Source of the DNA: Streptomyces profundus
GTDB taxonomy: Bacteria; Actinomycetota; Actinomycetes; Streptomycetales; Streptomycetaceae
DNA length: 64,000 nt
Direction of reading: 5' to 3'
Assembly (NCBI RefSeq): GCF_020740535.1
Contig: NZ_CP082362.1
Span: 6,569,501 to 6,633,500, forward strand
Shown here piece by piece: positions 45,029-54,109 of the stretch. Every line of letters begins with the position of its first letter. Position 1 is the stretch's first letter. A program made the position numbers and the translations under genes. The notes beneath the pieces are model-generated. The model saw only the letters and a program-made list of their open reading frames with translations. It searched no databases and was not told the DNA's origin.

Positions 45029-46077
45029 GACTCCCCCAGGGCGGCGACGGCCGCCTCGGCGAAGCTGCCGTCCACCATGTTGGCGACGTCGATGGGTTCC
45101 CTCAGCAGGTCCTGCTCGACGAAGAAGTCCTGGAGATGGGAGAGGTAGTCCACGTTGACCTGCTGGTCGGGGTGGAGCCCGCCGGGCGCCGCCTCGCTCA
45201 CCAACTCCGCCGGGACGTCGGCCCGTTCGGCGATCAGCTCGATCACGTCCCTGGGCACCTCGGCCTGGCCGAAGGCCTCGTTGTAGTCACGCACCCCGCG
45301 CACGTAGGCGTCCATGAAGCCCTGTGCCGTCTCGGCGTCGTCGATGAAGTCCTGGCCGTAGACCAGCGGCACCAGGGTGATGCCCTCGGCCGGCACCACC
45401 TCCAGCAGATCGGAGGCCAGCTCGGCGTCACCCGAGTCCAACGCCTGGGCGAGGAACGGCTCCAGCATCACCGCTCCGTCGATGGCGCCGCTGGCCAGGG
45501 CGCCCGACATGTTGGCGTAGGACAGCTCGGTGACCTCCACGTCCTCCAGGGTCATCCCGTGCGCCGCCAGCAGGTCGTTGAGGAGCAGATAGGCGCCGGA
45601 CGCGGTGGCGGAGACGGCGATGGTGCGGCCCCTGAGGTTCTCCAGCGACTCCGCGGCGCTCCCGCCGACCAGTTCGGGGCTGGCCACCAGCCGGGTGGCG
45701 GAGAACCCCTCGCGCAGGCTCTGTTTGTCGCCCACGATCTGCATGTCGATGTTCTGGGTGAAGGCGCTGTAGAGCCCCGGGGTCACCGAGATGCCCGCCG
45801 CGTCCAGCTGTCCGGTGGCGATGGCGTTGGTGAGCGCGGGCCCGCTGTCCATCCGCTCGAAGGTGACCTCGATGCCGGCTTCCTCGAAATAGCCCCGCTC
45901 GTCCGCCAGATAGAGCCCCGCGTCGGTCAGGCCGCCGACCGAACCGAACCGGACGGTGGTCAACCCGCCCTCGTCCTGGTCCCCGCCGGTGGCCGGGCCC
46001 CCGCAGCCGGCGGTGACCAGCGCGGCCAGCGGAAAGATCAACAGTCGGTAAAGGCGTGCCCTGGCCGGTGTTCCCAT
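45025..46077 (-). CDS. ABC substrate-binding lipoprotein (NMT1/THI5-like, NitT/TauT type)
   Basis: 350 residues with a lipoprotein signal: PLAALVTAGC lipobox after a short basic start. The mature part has the NMT1-like type 2 binding fold (RFGSVGGLTDAGLYLADERGYFEEAGIEVTFERMDSG). It delivers a small anion to the downstream ATPase and permease. ATG at 46077 follows GAGAGGA; a longer start at 46107 is less likely. It is the first gene of the catabolic operon and lies 35 bp from the edge of a 21-bp palindrome. Confidence 0.92.
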   Translation of the reverse strand: MGTPARARLYRLLIFPLAALVTAGCGGPATGGDQDEGGLTTVRFGSVGGLTDAGLYLADERGYFEEAGIEVTFERMDSGPALTNAIATGQLDAAGISVTPGLYSAFTQNIDMQIVGDKQSLREGFSATRLVASPELVGGSAAESLENLRGRTIAVSATASGAYLLLNDLLAAHGMTLEDVEVTELSYANMSGALASGAIDGAVMLEPFLAQALDSGDAELASDLLEVVPAEGITLVPLVYGQDFIDDAETAQGFMDAYVRGVRDYNEAFGQAEVPRDVIELIAERADVPAELVSEAAPGGLHPDQQVNVDYLSHLQDFFVEQDLLREPIDVANMVDGSFAEAAVAALGES

Positions 46078-46111
46078 CGTGGTCCTCTCCCGCGACTTCA
46101 CGCACAAAGCG

Positions 46112-46132
46112 CTGTTCCGTTAAACGGAACAG
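46112..46132. promoter_or_regulatory. IclR-type operator palindrome upstream of the catabolic operon
   Basis: CTGTTCCGTTAAACGGAACAG is symmetric over all ten bases of each arm around one centre base. GTTCCG...CGGAAC palindromes are typical of IclR-family sites, and an IclR gene closes this operon. A further half-site GTTCCGT lies at 46135-46141, so two dimers could bind. No other regulator gene lies in the operon. Confidence 0.7.
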
Positions 46133-46278
46133 GCGTTCCGTCTTTTGGGGCGGGTAAGGCTGCACCTGACCCCGAAGCGGGTCAAGGGGGTAAACCAAGC
46201 GAATATCGCCCGTAACGAGCCAACTGCGGGGCGTGTCCCCCAACGCCGGCGTCAACAACCGGAGCACCCTTGCCCGGT

Positions 46279-46327
46279 GGCCCTGGCAACTCCCCGTCGG
46301 GGCAGGCGGCTTCCCCGGGCCAGGGCC
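46279..46327 (-). terminator. Hairpin at the end of the response-regulator gene
   Basis: GGCCCTGGC (46279-46287) pairs with GCCAGGGCC (46319-46327), which touches the response-regulator stop. A nested CCCC-GTC-GGGG stem lies inside the loop. It is probably the terminator of the MMPL/two-component operon. Confidence 0.5.
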
Positions 46328-47019
46328 TACGGCAGGCGGTCGGTGCCCTCGTCGGGGGCGATACGCGCCAGCCCCGTCCGGTAGGCGATGACGACGAGCT
46401 GCGCCCGGTCGCGGGCCTCCAGCTTCGTCATGGCGCGCTGCACATGGGCGCGGACGGTGAACGGGCTGAGGAACATCCTCTCGGCGATCTCCTGGTTGGA
46501 CAGGCCCGTCGCGACCAGGGCCACCATCTCGCGTTCGCGCGGGGTGAGCAGGGCGAGCCGTTCGGAGTGGAGCGGCGGCGCGGTGTCCGGCGTGGCCAGG
46601 AAACGGGCGACCAGGGAACGGGTCGCCGCCGGGGAGAGGAGCGTGTCGCCGTCGGCGATGGTCCGCACGGCGGCCAGCAGGTCATCGGCCCCGATGCCCT
46701 TGCCGATGAAGCCGCCGGCCCCGGCGCGCAGCGCCTGGGCGACGTACTCGTCGGTCTCGTAGGTGGTGAGGATCAGGATGCGGCTGCCGCGCAGCTCCGG
46801 GTCCGCGCAGATCTCCGACGTCGCGGTGAGACCGTCCACCTCGGGCATCCGGATGTCCATGATCACCACATCGGGGCGCAGCTCCCTGGTGAGCCGCACC
46901 GCCTCGCGGCCGTCGGCGGCCTCGCCGACCACGGTGATGTCGTCGGCGCTGTCGAGCAGCATCCGGAAGGCCCCGCGCAGCAGCGCCTGATCGTCGGCGA
47001 GCAGCACCCTGAGCGTCAT
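46327..47019 (-). CDS. NarL/LuxR-family response regulator
   Basis: 230 residues. The receiver domain has acidic DD at 9-10, phospho-acceptor Asp55 in VVIMDIRMPEVDG, and Lys in FIGKGIG. The C-terminal LuxR HTH (about 160-220; LTPREREMVALVATGLSNQEIAERMFLS) binds DNA. It is the partner of the kinase with which it overlaps by 4 bp. Probable targets include the MMPL operon itself. Confidence 0.95.
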   Translation of the reverse strand: MTLRVLLADDQALLRGAFRMLLDSADDITVVGEAADGREAVRLTRELRPDVVIMDIRMPEVDGLTATSEICADPELRGSRILILTTYETDEYVAQALRAGAGGFIGKGIGADDLLAAVRTIADGDTLLSPAATRSLVARFLATPDTAPPLHSERLALLTPREREMVALVATGLSNQEIAERMFLSPFTVRAHVQRAMTKLEARDRAQLVVIAYRTGLARIAPDEGTDRLP

Positions 47020-48263
47020 CGCGCCGCCCCGTCCTCTCCGTCGTCCATCCGTCCGTCGGCCCTGCGCGGCGTGTCCCTGGCGGGTGGGAGGGGCAGCTGG
47101 GTGGAGACCAGGAAGCCGCCCTCCGGACGGCTGCCGGCGGAGAGCTGTCCGCCGACCGCGGTGGCACGTTCCCGCATCCCGATCAGGCCGTAGCCGGGCG
47201 GACGGTCGGGCGCCGTCGGCGCGGCCTCGCCCCCGCCGTCGTCGGCGACGCTGACGGTCAGCCGGTCGCGGCTCCAGTCGAGGCGCACCCGGGCGCTGCC
47301 GGTACCGGCGTGCTTGGTCACATTGGTCAGGGCCTCCTGGACGATGCGGTACGCGGTCAGATCCACGCCCGGCGGCAGCTGCCTGGCCGTGCCCTCCTGG
47401 CGCACCGACACATCGAGACCCGCGCGGCGGAAGGACTCCAGCAGGGTGGGAAGCCGGGAGAGCCCCGGCGCCGGTTCGGCGGGCGCGGCCGAGTCCCCCG
47501 ACTGACGCAGCAGGCCGACCGTGGCCCGCAGCTCGTCGAGCGCGTTGCTCGTCGTCTCCACAAGGTCGTCGAGGCTCTCGCGGGTCTGCTCGGGGCGGGT
47601 GTCGAAGAGATGGGCCGCGACGCTGGCCTGCGCGTTGGCCAGGGTGATCTGATGGGCCACCAGATCGTGCAACTCCCTGGCGATGCGCAGCCGTTCCTCG
47701 GCCACCCGCCGCCGCGCCTCGCTCTCCCTGCTCCGCTCGGCCCGCGTGGCCCGCTCCTCGACGGCCGCCAGATAGGCCCTCCGGTTCCGCACCGAGCGCC
47801 CCAGGAGGCCGGCCACCAACGGGAACAGCGCCGTCGATCCCACCCTGCTCGCGTCCTGCCACGAGAGCTCCCCGAACAACGGGGTGGAGGCGACCAGCGC
47901 CGCCGCACAGACCGACAGCACACCCCACACGTGCCACTCGGTGCGCGCGGTGAAGGCGTACGAGTAGGCGGCGACCAGGACCGCGGCGATGATCAGCGGG
48001 CTCAGCAGGAGGTCGAGGAACGGCGCCAGCACACCGACCGCGACCGTGGTCACCAGGGCGGCCAGCGGCGCCCGGTGCCGCCACGGCAGCACGCCACAGG
48101 ACGCCACGGCGACGAAGTAGGCGCTGGCGGTCGGCGCCGAGAACGTGTCGTCGCTCCGCACCACGCCGCCGAGCAGGCAGAACGCGAACGCCGTCCCGAT
48201 GATCACCCCCTCCCGCCACCCGGTGCCGGGGGACGGCGGGAGGGAGCCACCGGTGTTCGTCAT
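47016..48263 (-). CDS. Sensor histidine kinase (NarX/DesK-type, HisKA_3)
   Basis: 415 residues. Four to five membrane helices with short loops span about 15-155. HisKA_3 follows with the phospho-His about 199 in RELHDLVAHQI. The HATPase domain shows VQEALTNVTKHAG (N box) and GYGLIGMRERATAVGG (G box). The lack of a large outer domain suggests sensing within the membrane, as expected for cell-envelope or membrane-active compounds. It lies 7 bp downstream of the MMPL exporter gene in one operon. Confidence 0.93.
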   Translation of the reverse strand: MTNTGGSLPPSPGTGWREGVIIGTAFAFCLLGGVVRSDDTFSAPTASAYFVAVASCGVLPWRHRAPLAALVTTVAVGVLAPFLDLLLSPLIIAAVLVAAYSYAFTARTEWHVWGVLSVCAAALVASTPLFGELSWQDASRVGSTALFPLVAGLLGRSVRNRRAYLAAVEERATRAERSRESEARRRVAEERLRIARELHDLVAHQITLANAQASVAAHLFDTRPEQTRESLDDLVETTSNALDELRATVGLLRQSGDSAAPAEPAPGLSRLPTLLESFRRAGLDVSVRQEGTARQLPPGVDLTAYRIVQEALTNVTKHAGTGSARVRLDWSRDRLTVSVADDGGGEAAPTAPDRPPGYGLIGMRERATAVGGQLSAGSRPEGGFLVSTQLPLPPARDTPRRADGRMDDGEDGAAR

Positions 48264-48270
48264 GGCCGGC

Positions 48271-50541
48271 TCAGCGCCGGTGCCGGACGGGGAGCGGCGC
48301 CACGGCGGCCCCCGGGGCGGCCGGCCCCGGCTCGGCCGGCTCGGCCGTGGCGGTCGCGTGACGCCCGCTCAGCTTCTCGCCCTCGATATCGACCCTCGGC
48401 AGCACACGGCTCAGGATACGGGGCAGCCACCACGCCCGGTGGCCGAGCAGGGCCAGGACGGCGGGGACGATCGCCATCCGGACCACGAAGGCGTCGAAGG
48501 CGACGGCGGCGGCCAGGCCGACGCCCATCGTCTGGATGGTCGGGCTGTTCATCCCGATGAATCCGGCGAACACACTGATCATGATGATCGCCGCCGCGGC
48601 CACCACGCGTCCGCTGTGCCGGAACCCGTTGACGATCGCCTCCTCGGGCGACGCGCCATGGACGTGGGCCTCCCGCATCCGGGTGAGGAGGAAGACCTCG
48701 TAGTCCATGGCGAGGCCGAAGACGATCCCGATGACCAGGATCGGCATCAGCGACATGACAGGACCGGTCTGCTCGATGCCGATCAGGTCCGCCGCCCAGC
48801 CCCACTGGAAGACGGCGACCAGGACGCCGAAGGCGGCACCCACCGACAGCAGGAAGCCGAGCGCGGCCTTGACCGGGACCAGGACCGAGCGGAACACCAC
48901 CGTCAGCAGGAGCACCGCGAGGCCGATGACCACGGTCAGATAGGGGATGAGGGCGTCGGACATGGCGTCGGAGATGTCGATGTTCATCGCGGTGGCGCCG
49001 GTCACCAGGACGCCGGCGCCCGTGTCGGCCTCCACGTCGGAGGCCGCGCCCCTGATCGCCTGCACCAGGTCCTTGGTCTCGCCGCTGCTCGGCGCGGTCT
49101 CGGGGACGACGGTGAGGACGGCCGTGTCCCCGGCCTCGTCGAGCACCGGATCGCCGACCGAGGCGACCCCGTCCACGCCCCGCACGGTCTCGACGACCAG
49201 ATCCGTGGTCGCCCGGGCGTCCCCGGACCCCGCGGTGTCCACGACCACGGTCAGCGGGCCGTTGAAGCCGGGGCCGAAGCCCTCCGACAGCAGATCGTAG
49301 GCGCGGCGCTCGGTGGTCTCCACCGACTTGGACTCGTCTCCGGGCAGCCCGAGTTCGAGGCTCAGCACCGGCAGGGCGACGGCGCCGAGGCCGAGCACGG
49401 CGGTCGTCAGCACGGCCACCGGGCGGCGCAGCACGAACCGCGCCCAGCGGGTGCCGAGCCCCGGCCGGCCGGTCCCGTCCGCGCTGCCCTCCTCGCCGGC
49501 TCGCCCGGCCTCGCCGGCCCCGCGGGCGGTGCGGGAGAGCACCCGCCGGCCGAAGAAGCCGAACAGCGCCGGGACCAGGGTCAGCGCGACAAGCACCGCG
49601 AGGGCCACGGCGCCCGCGCCGCCCAGGCCCATCTTGGTGAGCTCGGGGATTCCGACGACGCTGAGCCCGACCAGGGCGATGAAGACGGTCGCACCGGCGA
49701 AGACGACAGCGGATCCGGCCGTGCCGACGGCCCGGCCCGCGGCCTCCTCCGGTTCCCAGCCCTTGGCGCGCTCGTCCCGGAAGCGGGAGGTGATGAAGAG
49801 CGCGTAGTCGATGCCCACCGCGAGCCCCAGCATCAGCGCCAGGATGGCGACGGTGGACGTCAGGCCCAGCGGAACGGCCAGCGCGGTGACCAGACCAAAG
49901 GCGATGGCCACCCCCACGAAGGCGGTCAGCAGCGAGAGACCGGCGGCCACCAGCGACCCGAGGGCGACGACCAGCACCACCGCGGCCACCGCCACGCCGA
50001 TGATCTCCGTCGTACCGCCCGGCTCCTCCTGGGAGTCCAGGGCCGAGCCGCCGATCTCCACGGTCAGCCCCGCGCCCCTGGCCTGGTCGGCGGCCTCCTC
50101 CAGCGCGTGCTTCGTCGGCTCGCTCAGGTCGACGGTGCTCGCGCTGTAGGCGATCGTGGAGTAGGCGATGGCGCCGTCCTCGCTGACCGCGCCGGTCTCA
50201 TAGGGGTCGGTGGCCGAAGCGACCTGATCGCCCCCTTCCAGCGAGCCGAGCGTGTCCTCGACGGCCGCCCGGTACTCCCCGTCCGTCACCCGCTGGCCGT
50301 CCGGGGCCTGGAACACCAGACGGGCCTCGGCGCCCTGGGCGTTGCCCTGAGGGAAACGCTCGTCCAGCAGGTCGAACGCCCGCTGTGATTCGGTGCCCGG
50401 CATGGCCAGGGCCTCTTCCTCCCCGGCCGGCGCGACGGCCGCGGCGGCGACGGCCAGCACCACGGCCCCCAGCCACAGGCCACCCACGAGCCGGCGCCGC
50501 CGAAAGGCCCACCGTGCGATCAGATAAAGGAAAGTCGCCAC
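48271..50541 (-). CDS. MMPL/RND-family membrane transporter
   Basis: 756 residues with two repeats of an outer loop plus about six helices; RND signatures are seen in GIDYALFITSRFRDE and FGLAMDYEVFLLTRMREAH, which hold the conserved Asp-Tyr pairs. In actinomycetes such proteins move lipids or export secondary metabolites (ActII-3-like). GTG at 50541. It is first in an operon with a two-component system, suggesting a damage- or drug-responsive exporter. A long palindrome lies 30 bp upstream. Confidence 0.93.
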   Translation of the reverse strand: MATFLYLIARWAFRRRRLVGGLWLGAVVLAVAAAAVAPAGEEEALAMPGTESQRAFDLLDERFPQGNAQGAEARLVFQAPDGQRVTDGEYRAAVEDTLGSLEGGDQVASATDPYETGAVSEDGAIAYSTIAYSASTVDLSEPTKHALEEAADQARGAGLTVEIGGSALDSQEEPGGTTEIIGVAVAAVVLVVALGSLVAAGLSLLTAFVGVAIAFGLVTALAVPLGLTSTVAILALMLGLAVGIDYALFITSRFRDERAKGWEPEEAAGRAVGTAGSAVVFAGATVFIALVGLSVVGIPELTKMGLGGAGAVALAVLVALTLVPALFGFFGRRVLSRTARGAGEAGRAGEEGSADGTGRPGLGTRWARFVLRRPVAVLTTAVLGLGAVALPVLSLELGLPGDESKSVETTERRAYDLLSEGFGPGFNGPLTVVVDTAGSGDARATTDLVVETVRGVDGVASVGDPVLDEAGDTAVLTVVPETAPSSGETKDLVQAIRGAASDVEADTGAGVLVTGATAMNIDISDAMSDALIPYLTVVIGLAVLLLTVVFRSVLVPVKAALGFLLSVGAAFGVLVAVFQWGWAADLIGIEQTGPVMSLMPILVIGIVFGLAMDYEVFLLTRMREAHVHGASPEEAIVNGFRHSGRVVAAAAIIMISVFAGFIGMNSPTIQTMGVGLAAAVAFDAFVVRMAIVPAVLALLGHRAWWLPRILSRVLPRVDIEGEKLSGRHATATAEPAEPGPAAPGAAVAPLPVRHRR

Positions 50542-50570
50542 CCGTGATCACTCCAGACACCACTAGGAAA

Positions 50571-50599
50571 GGGAGACGCGTGGGATCCACGCGTCTCCC
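50571..50599. promoter_or_regulatory. Perfect 13-bp-arm palindrome upstream of the MMPL operon
   Basis: GGGAGACGCGTGG (50571-50583) and its exact complement (50587-50599) flank a 3-base centre, 30 bp upstream of the MMPL start. It sits in the region between that operon and the divergent N-acetyltransferase. A perfect, short-centred palindrome here is likely an operator (TetR-like or for the adjacent response regulator), though an mRNA hairpin is possible. The remaining 220 bp up to 50820 show no gene. Confidence 0.6.
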
Positions 50600-50819
50600 A
50601 CACTCCCTTCCGGCGCCCCGCCCGGCATCGTCCCCCGTCGCCGTCTTCCCCTGGTGCGCCGGGACCAGCCGCTCACCTCCCCTGGTGCCCACGCACTACG
50701 CCCCGGCCGGCACGTCCCGGCCGAGGGGCGGGGGCCCTCGGGACGTAGGGCCAACTGCCCAGGTGGTCTCGGCCTCGCGGCCGGTGACCGGGCACCGGGC
50801 GGCTGACTACCGTCAACTC

Positions 50820-51650
50820 GTGTCCTACGAAAAGCAGTTCGATTTCGATATCACGGCCTATCTGCACCGCATCGGCTGGCGGGCCGAGCCGGCCGCCGAC
50901 CTGGCGACCCTGCGCGGCGTGCACCGCGCCCATCTCCTCTCCATCCCCTTCGAGAACCTCGACGCCCTGCGCGGCACCGCGCCCTCGCTTGAGGTCGACG
51001 ACCTGGTGGCCAAGCTGGTGCACGGGCGGCGCGGCGGCTACTGCTTCGAGCAGAACACCCTGCTCGCCGCTGCGCTGGAGGCGCTGGGCTTCGAGGTGAC
51101 CCTGCTGACCGGGTGGGTGGCGCTGGGAGCCGAGGAGTTGACCAGCCGGCCACGTTCGCACCAGCTCCTGCTGGTCGGGGTCCCGGGGGACCCCGAGCAC
51201 CATCTCGCCGATGTCGGCTTCGGGGCCGCTGGCGGACTCCTGGAGCCGGTGCCGCTGGTGGCCGATGTGGAGTTCAGGACCGACCGGCGGCTCCATCGCC
51301 TGGTGCACGCCCCGCGCCCTGGACCGCTGCCCCTGTGGCAGCTTGAGGCACGGACCGGCGACTCCTGGCAGCCCCAGGTCGGGTTCACCCTGGAGCCCTT
51401 CGAACCGGTGCACATGGTGACGCAGAACTGGTACGTGGCTACCCATCCGCGTTCCCCCTTCGCCCAACGCCTCTACGCGCAACGGACGTTGGCCGACCAC
51501 CACCTCGCCGTCGACGGCCGCCAGCTGGTCGAGACCGGGGCCGACGGAACGGTCTCCGTGCGGGAGCTGGCGGACGAGGCGGAGGTGCGCCTCGTCCTGG
51601 ACGAGCGGTTCGGGATCGCCGTGCCCGAGGGCACCCCGCTGTCGGGCTGA
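50820..51650 (+). CDS. Arylamine N-acetyltransferase family protein
   Basis: 276 residues. The NAT triad is complete: Cys75 in RGGYCFEQN, His114 in RSHQLLL, Asp131 in ADVGFG. Family enzymes move acetyl from CoA to arylamines; some (RifF-like) make amides in antibiotic pathways. The GTG at 50820 starts the conserved N-terminus SYEKQFDFDITAYLHRIGW. No pathway partner lies adjacent, so detoxification is the simplest reading. Confidence 0.92.
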   Translation: MSYEKQFDFDITAYLHRIGWRAEPAADLATLRGVHRAHLLSIPFENLDALRGTAPSLEVDDLVAKLVHGRRGGYCFEQNTLLAAALEALGFEVTLLTGWVALGAEELTSRPRSHQLLLVGVPGDPEHHLADVGFGAAGGLLEPVPLVADVEFRTDRRLHRLVHAPRPGPLPLWQLEARTGDSWQPQVGFTLEPFEPVHMVTQNWYVATHPRSPFAQRLYAQRTLADHHLAVDGRQLVETGADGTVSVRELADEAEVRLVLDERFGIAVPEGTPLSG

Positions 51651-51711
51651 CGGCCGTCGCGGCCCACGAAAGCGATTGCGGGTGCCGCCGTCCTGATGCT
51701 GAGGTGGCACG

Positions 51712-52674
51712 GTGACCGACCACGATGAGGCGGCGGCCGTCCGCCCGTTGACACTGACCTGGGCTAGCCGACACCTGGCCGCCGGCGAACGGATCGTCGG
51801 AGCCGAGGCGTTGCACGGGGGCGTCACCGCCGAGATGCGGCGGCTGACCATCCGCACACCGGACGGCGGCCACCGTGACCTGGTGCTGCGGAGCTTCGTC
51901 GACCCGTTCCACCTGGCGCGCGCCGAGGACGCGCTGCACAGGGAGGCCGGCGCCCTGGCCCTGCTCAAGGGCACAGACGTGCCGGCGCCCTGCCTGGTCG
52001 CGGTTGACCCGACCGCAGCGCGGTGCGAGTACCCGTCGCTCCTGATGACCCGTCTGGCCGGCCGGACGGCCGTCGAGGACGAGGGACTGGCGACGCGCGT
52101 TCCGCTGCTGGCCCGTCAACTCGTGGCGATCCACGCGGTGCGCCCCGCCAACCGGCCCCGAACCTATGAGGCGTTGACGACCGCCGACACCGTCGTGGTC
52201 CCGAAGGGCGCCGACGCCGCGGCGTGGGCCATGGCGATCGACATGATCCGCGAGCCGGCGCCGCCCTACCAAGGACGCTTCCTGCACCGGGACTTCCAGC
52301 CGGGCAACGTGCTCTTCGACGTGCCGCCCGCGACGCCGGCTGACACCCGGATCACCGGCGTCGTCGACTGGGCAGGGGCCTCCTGGGGCCCGGCCGACCT
52401 CGATGTGGCGCACTGCTCCACCAACCTCGCGCTGCTGCACGGCCCGGCATGGGGCCCGCGGTTCGCCGAGGCCTACGAGGAGGCCGGCGGGACGCTGGCC
52501 GCGTCCGCGAGCGAACGCCTCTACTGGCGCGTGCGGGACGTGCTGGCCTTCTCGGAGGAGGTGCGGCTGGTGGCGCGCCCATGGCGGGAGGCGGGGAGAG
52601 CGGACCTGACGAACCAGGCCGTCGAGCGGCGGCTGGACACCTACCTCACCACCCTGCTGGACACACCGGGCTGA
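51712..52674 (+). CDS. APH-type phosphotransferase (aminoglycoside/choline kinase-like)
   Basis: 320 residues. The Brenner motif LHRDFQPGNVLF and the metal-binding VVDWAGASWGPADLDVAHC define the APH/ChoK fold; an N-lobe with LVLRSF precedes it. Substrates in this family range from antibiotics to homoserine and choline, and nothing here decides. GTG at 51712 lies 61 bp after the N-acetyltransferase stop, so the two may be co-transcribed. A hairpin follows the stop. Confidence 0.88.
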   Translation: MTDHDEAAAVRPLTLTWASRHLAAGERIVGAEALHGGVTAEMRRLTIRTPDGGHRDLVLRSFVDPFHLARAEDALHREAGALALLKGTDVPAPCLVAVDPTAARCEYPSLLMTRLAGRTAVEDEGLATRVPLLARQLVAIHAVRPANRPRTYEALTTADTVVVPKGADAAAWAMAIDMIREPAPPYQGRFLHRDFQPGNVLFDVPPATPADTRITGVVDWAGASWGPADLDVAHCSTNLALLHGPAWGPRFAEAYEEAGGTLAASASERLYWRVRDVLAFSEEVRLVARPWREAGRADLTNQAVERRLDTYLTTLLDTPG

Positions 52675-52688
52675 GCCGACGGAACCGG

Positions 52689-52706
52689 CGACGCGGGGCC
52701 GCGTCG
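52689..52706. terminator. Short GC hairpin between convergent genes
   Basis: CGACGCG (52689-52695) pairs with CGCGTCG (52700-52706) around GGGC, between the convergent phosphotransferase and P450 genes. It could serve the phosphotransferase transcript. The rest of the 102-bp gap shows nothing else. Confidence 0.45.
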
Positions 52707-52776
52707 GGGCCGACCGCGCGATGTGTTCGGCCGGGTGACGCCGTCGGGCGGGCCGCCCACGGAGCTCGCCTGGTGT

Positions 52777-53952
52777 TCAGGTGTGGAGGGGGAGGGTGGT
52801 GAGGCCGCGGGTGAGGCGGGTGTGGCGCCACTGGAGTTGGTCGGGTGGGACGGCGAGGCGGAGGTGGGGGAAGCGGGTGAGCGTCGCGGTCAGGGCGATG
52901 GTTGCTTCGGCTTTGGCGAGGGGGGCGCCGAGGCAGCGGTGGATGCCGTGGCCGAAGGCGAGGTGGCCGGTGGGGTCGCGGGTGAGGTCGAGTTGGTCGG
53001 GGTGGGGGAAGCGCTGGGGGTCGTGGTTGGCGGCTGCGGGGGAGACGAGCACGGCGGTGCCGGCGGGGATGGTGGTGTCGCCGAGGGGGATGTCCTGGGT
53101 GGCGTGGCGGAAGGTCGCGGTGTTGATGGGGCCGTCGTAGCGGAGGAGTTCGTCGAGGGCGTGGGTGATCTGGTCGGGGTGGTCGCGCAGGTGGGCGAGC
53201 GCTGGGGGGTGTTGGAGGAGGGCGAGGAGGGCGTTGCCCAGGAAGTTGGTGGTGGTCTCGTGTCCGGCGATGAGCAACAGGACGGCGAGGGAGACGAGTT
53301 CGTCCTCGTTCAGGTGGTCGCCGTGGTCCCGGATGGCGATCAGGTGGTCGAGGAGGTCGTCGCCCGGGTGGTTGCGTTTGGTGGCGATGAGGTCGGCCAT
53401 ATAGTCGGCGACCTGGTGGGAGGCCGCGTCGTGGCGGTCGGGGTCGCCGGCGGCGAAGAGGTCGCCCGACCACCGTTGGAGGGTGGGTCGGTCGGCGGGT
53501 GGTACGCCGAGGAGTTCGCAGATCACGGTCACGGGGAGCGGGGTGGCCAGGCTCGCGACGAAGTCGACGTCGCCGTCGAGCGGCCAGCGGTCCAGCAGTT
53601 CGTGGGTCAACTCCGTGATGCGGGGCAGCAGTCGGGTGACGGCTCCGGTGGTGAACGCCTTGGTCACCAGTCTGCGCAGCCGGGTGTGGGCGGGTGGGTC
53701 GGTGGCCAGCATGCTGCGGGAGACGGCCGGGTGGATGTCGCGGGGCGGCTGGTCGGCGAAGAAGGGCGCCGGATCCTTGGACAGCCGGGGGTCGGCCAGG
53801 GCCTGCCGGGCCTCGTCGTAGCCGAGCACGAGGTAGCGCTGCCCCTCTTGCGAACGGGTGGGACGCGCCCGCACGGAGGCTTCGGCGCGCAGCGCGGCAT
53901 AGACGGGATAGGGGTCCTGGAAGAACCGAGAGCCCTCTGTCGGGCCGGTCAT
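52777..53952 (-). CDS. Cytochrome P450 (CYP107-like)
   Basis: 391 residues. I-helix AGHETT, K-helix ELLR and the haem loop FGHGIHRCLGAPLAK with the axial Cys are all present, with the usual Streptomyces class I length. It needs ferredoxin and reductase, neither encoded beside it. The ATG at 53952 is favoured because AGGAG lies 8 bases upstream; a GTG three codons earlier is possible. Codon choice is unusually uniform (CAC, ACC, CCC), giving a visible G/T-rich plus strand. Substrate unknown. Confidence 0.95.
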   Translation of the reverse strand: MTGPTEGSRFFQDPYPVYAALRAEASVRARPTRSQEGQRYLVLGYDEARQALADPRLSKDPAPFFADQPPRDIHPAVSRSMLATDPPAHTRLRRLVTKAFTTGAVTRLLPRITELTHELLDRWPLDGDVDFVASLATPLPVTVICELLGVPPADRPTLQRWSGDLFAAGDPDRHDAASHQVADYMADLIATKRNHPGDDLLDHLIAIRDHGDHLNEDELVSLAVLLLIAGHETTTNFLGNALLALLQHPPALAHLRDHPDQITHALDELLRYDGPINTATFRHATQDIPLGDTTIPAGTAVLVSPAAANHDPQRFPHPDQLDLTRDPTGHLAFGHGIHRCLGAPLAKAEATIALTATLTRFPHLRLAVPPDQLQWRHTRLTRGLTTLPLHT

Positions 53953-54109
53953 CTCTCTCACGCTCCTGTGGTGTCGGATCCCTCATTCGGATGAGAGCCC
54001 GCGCTGTCTCCTGCCCAACACCCCCGCCGCGTCTCATAGTTGTCGGGCGGTGGTCCTGGGCTCTCGGGTGTGGGCCGGCGCTTCGTTCTTTCCTGCCATG
54101 CCCTGCCGC

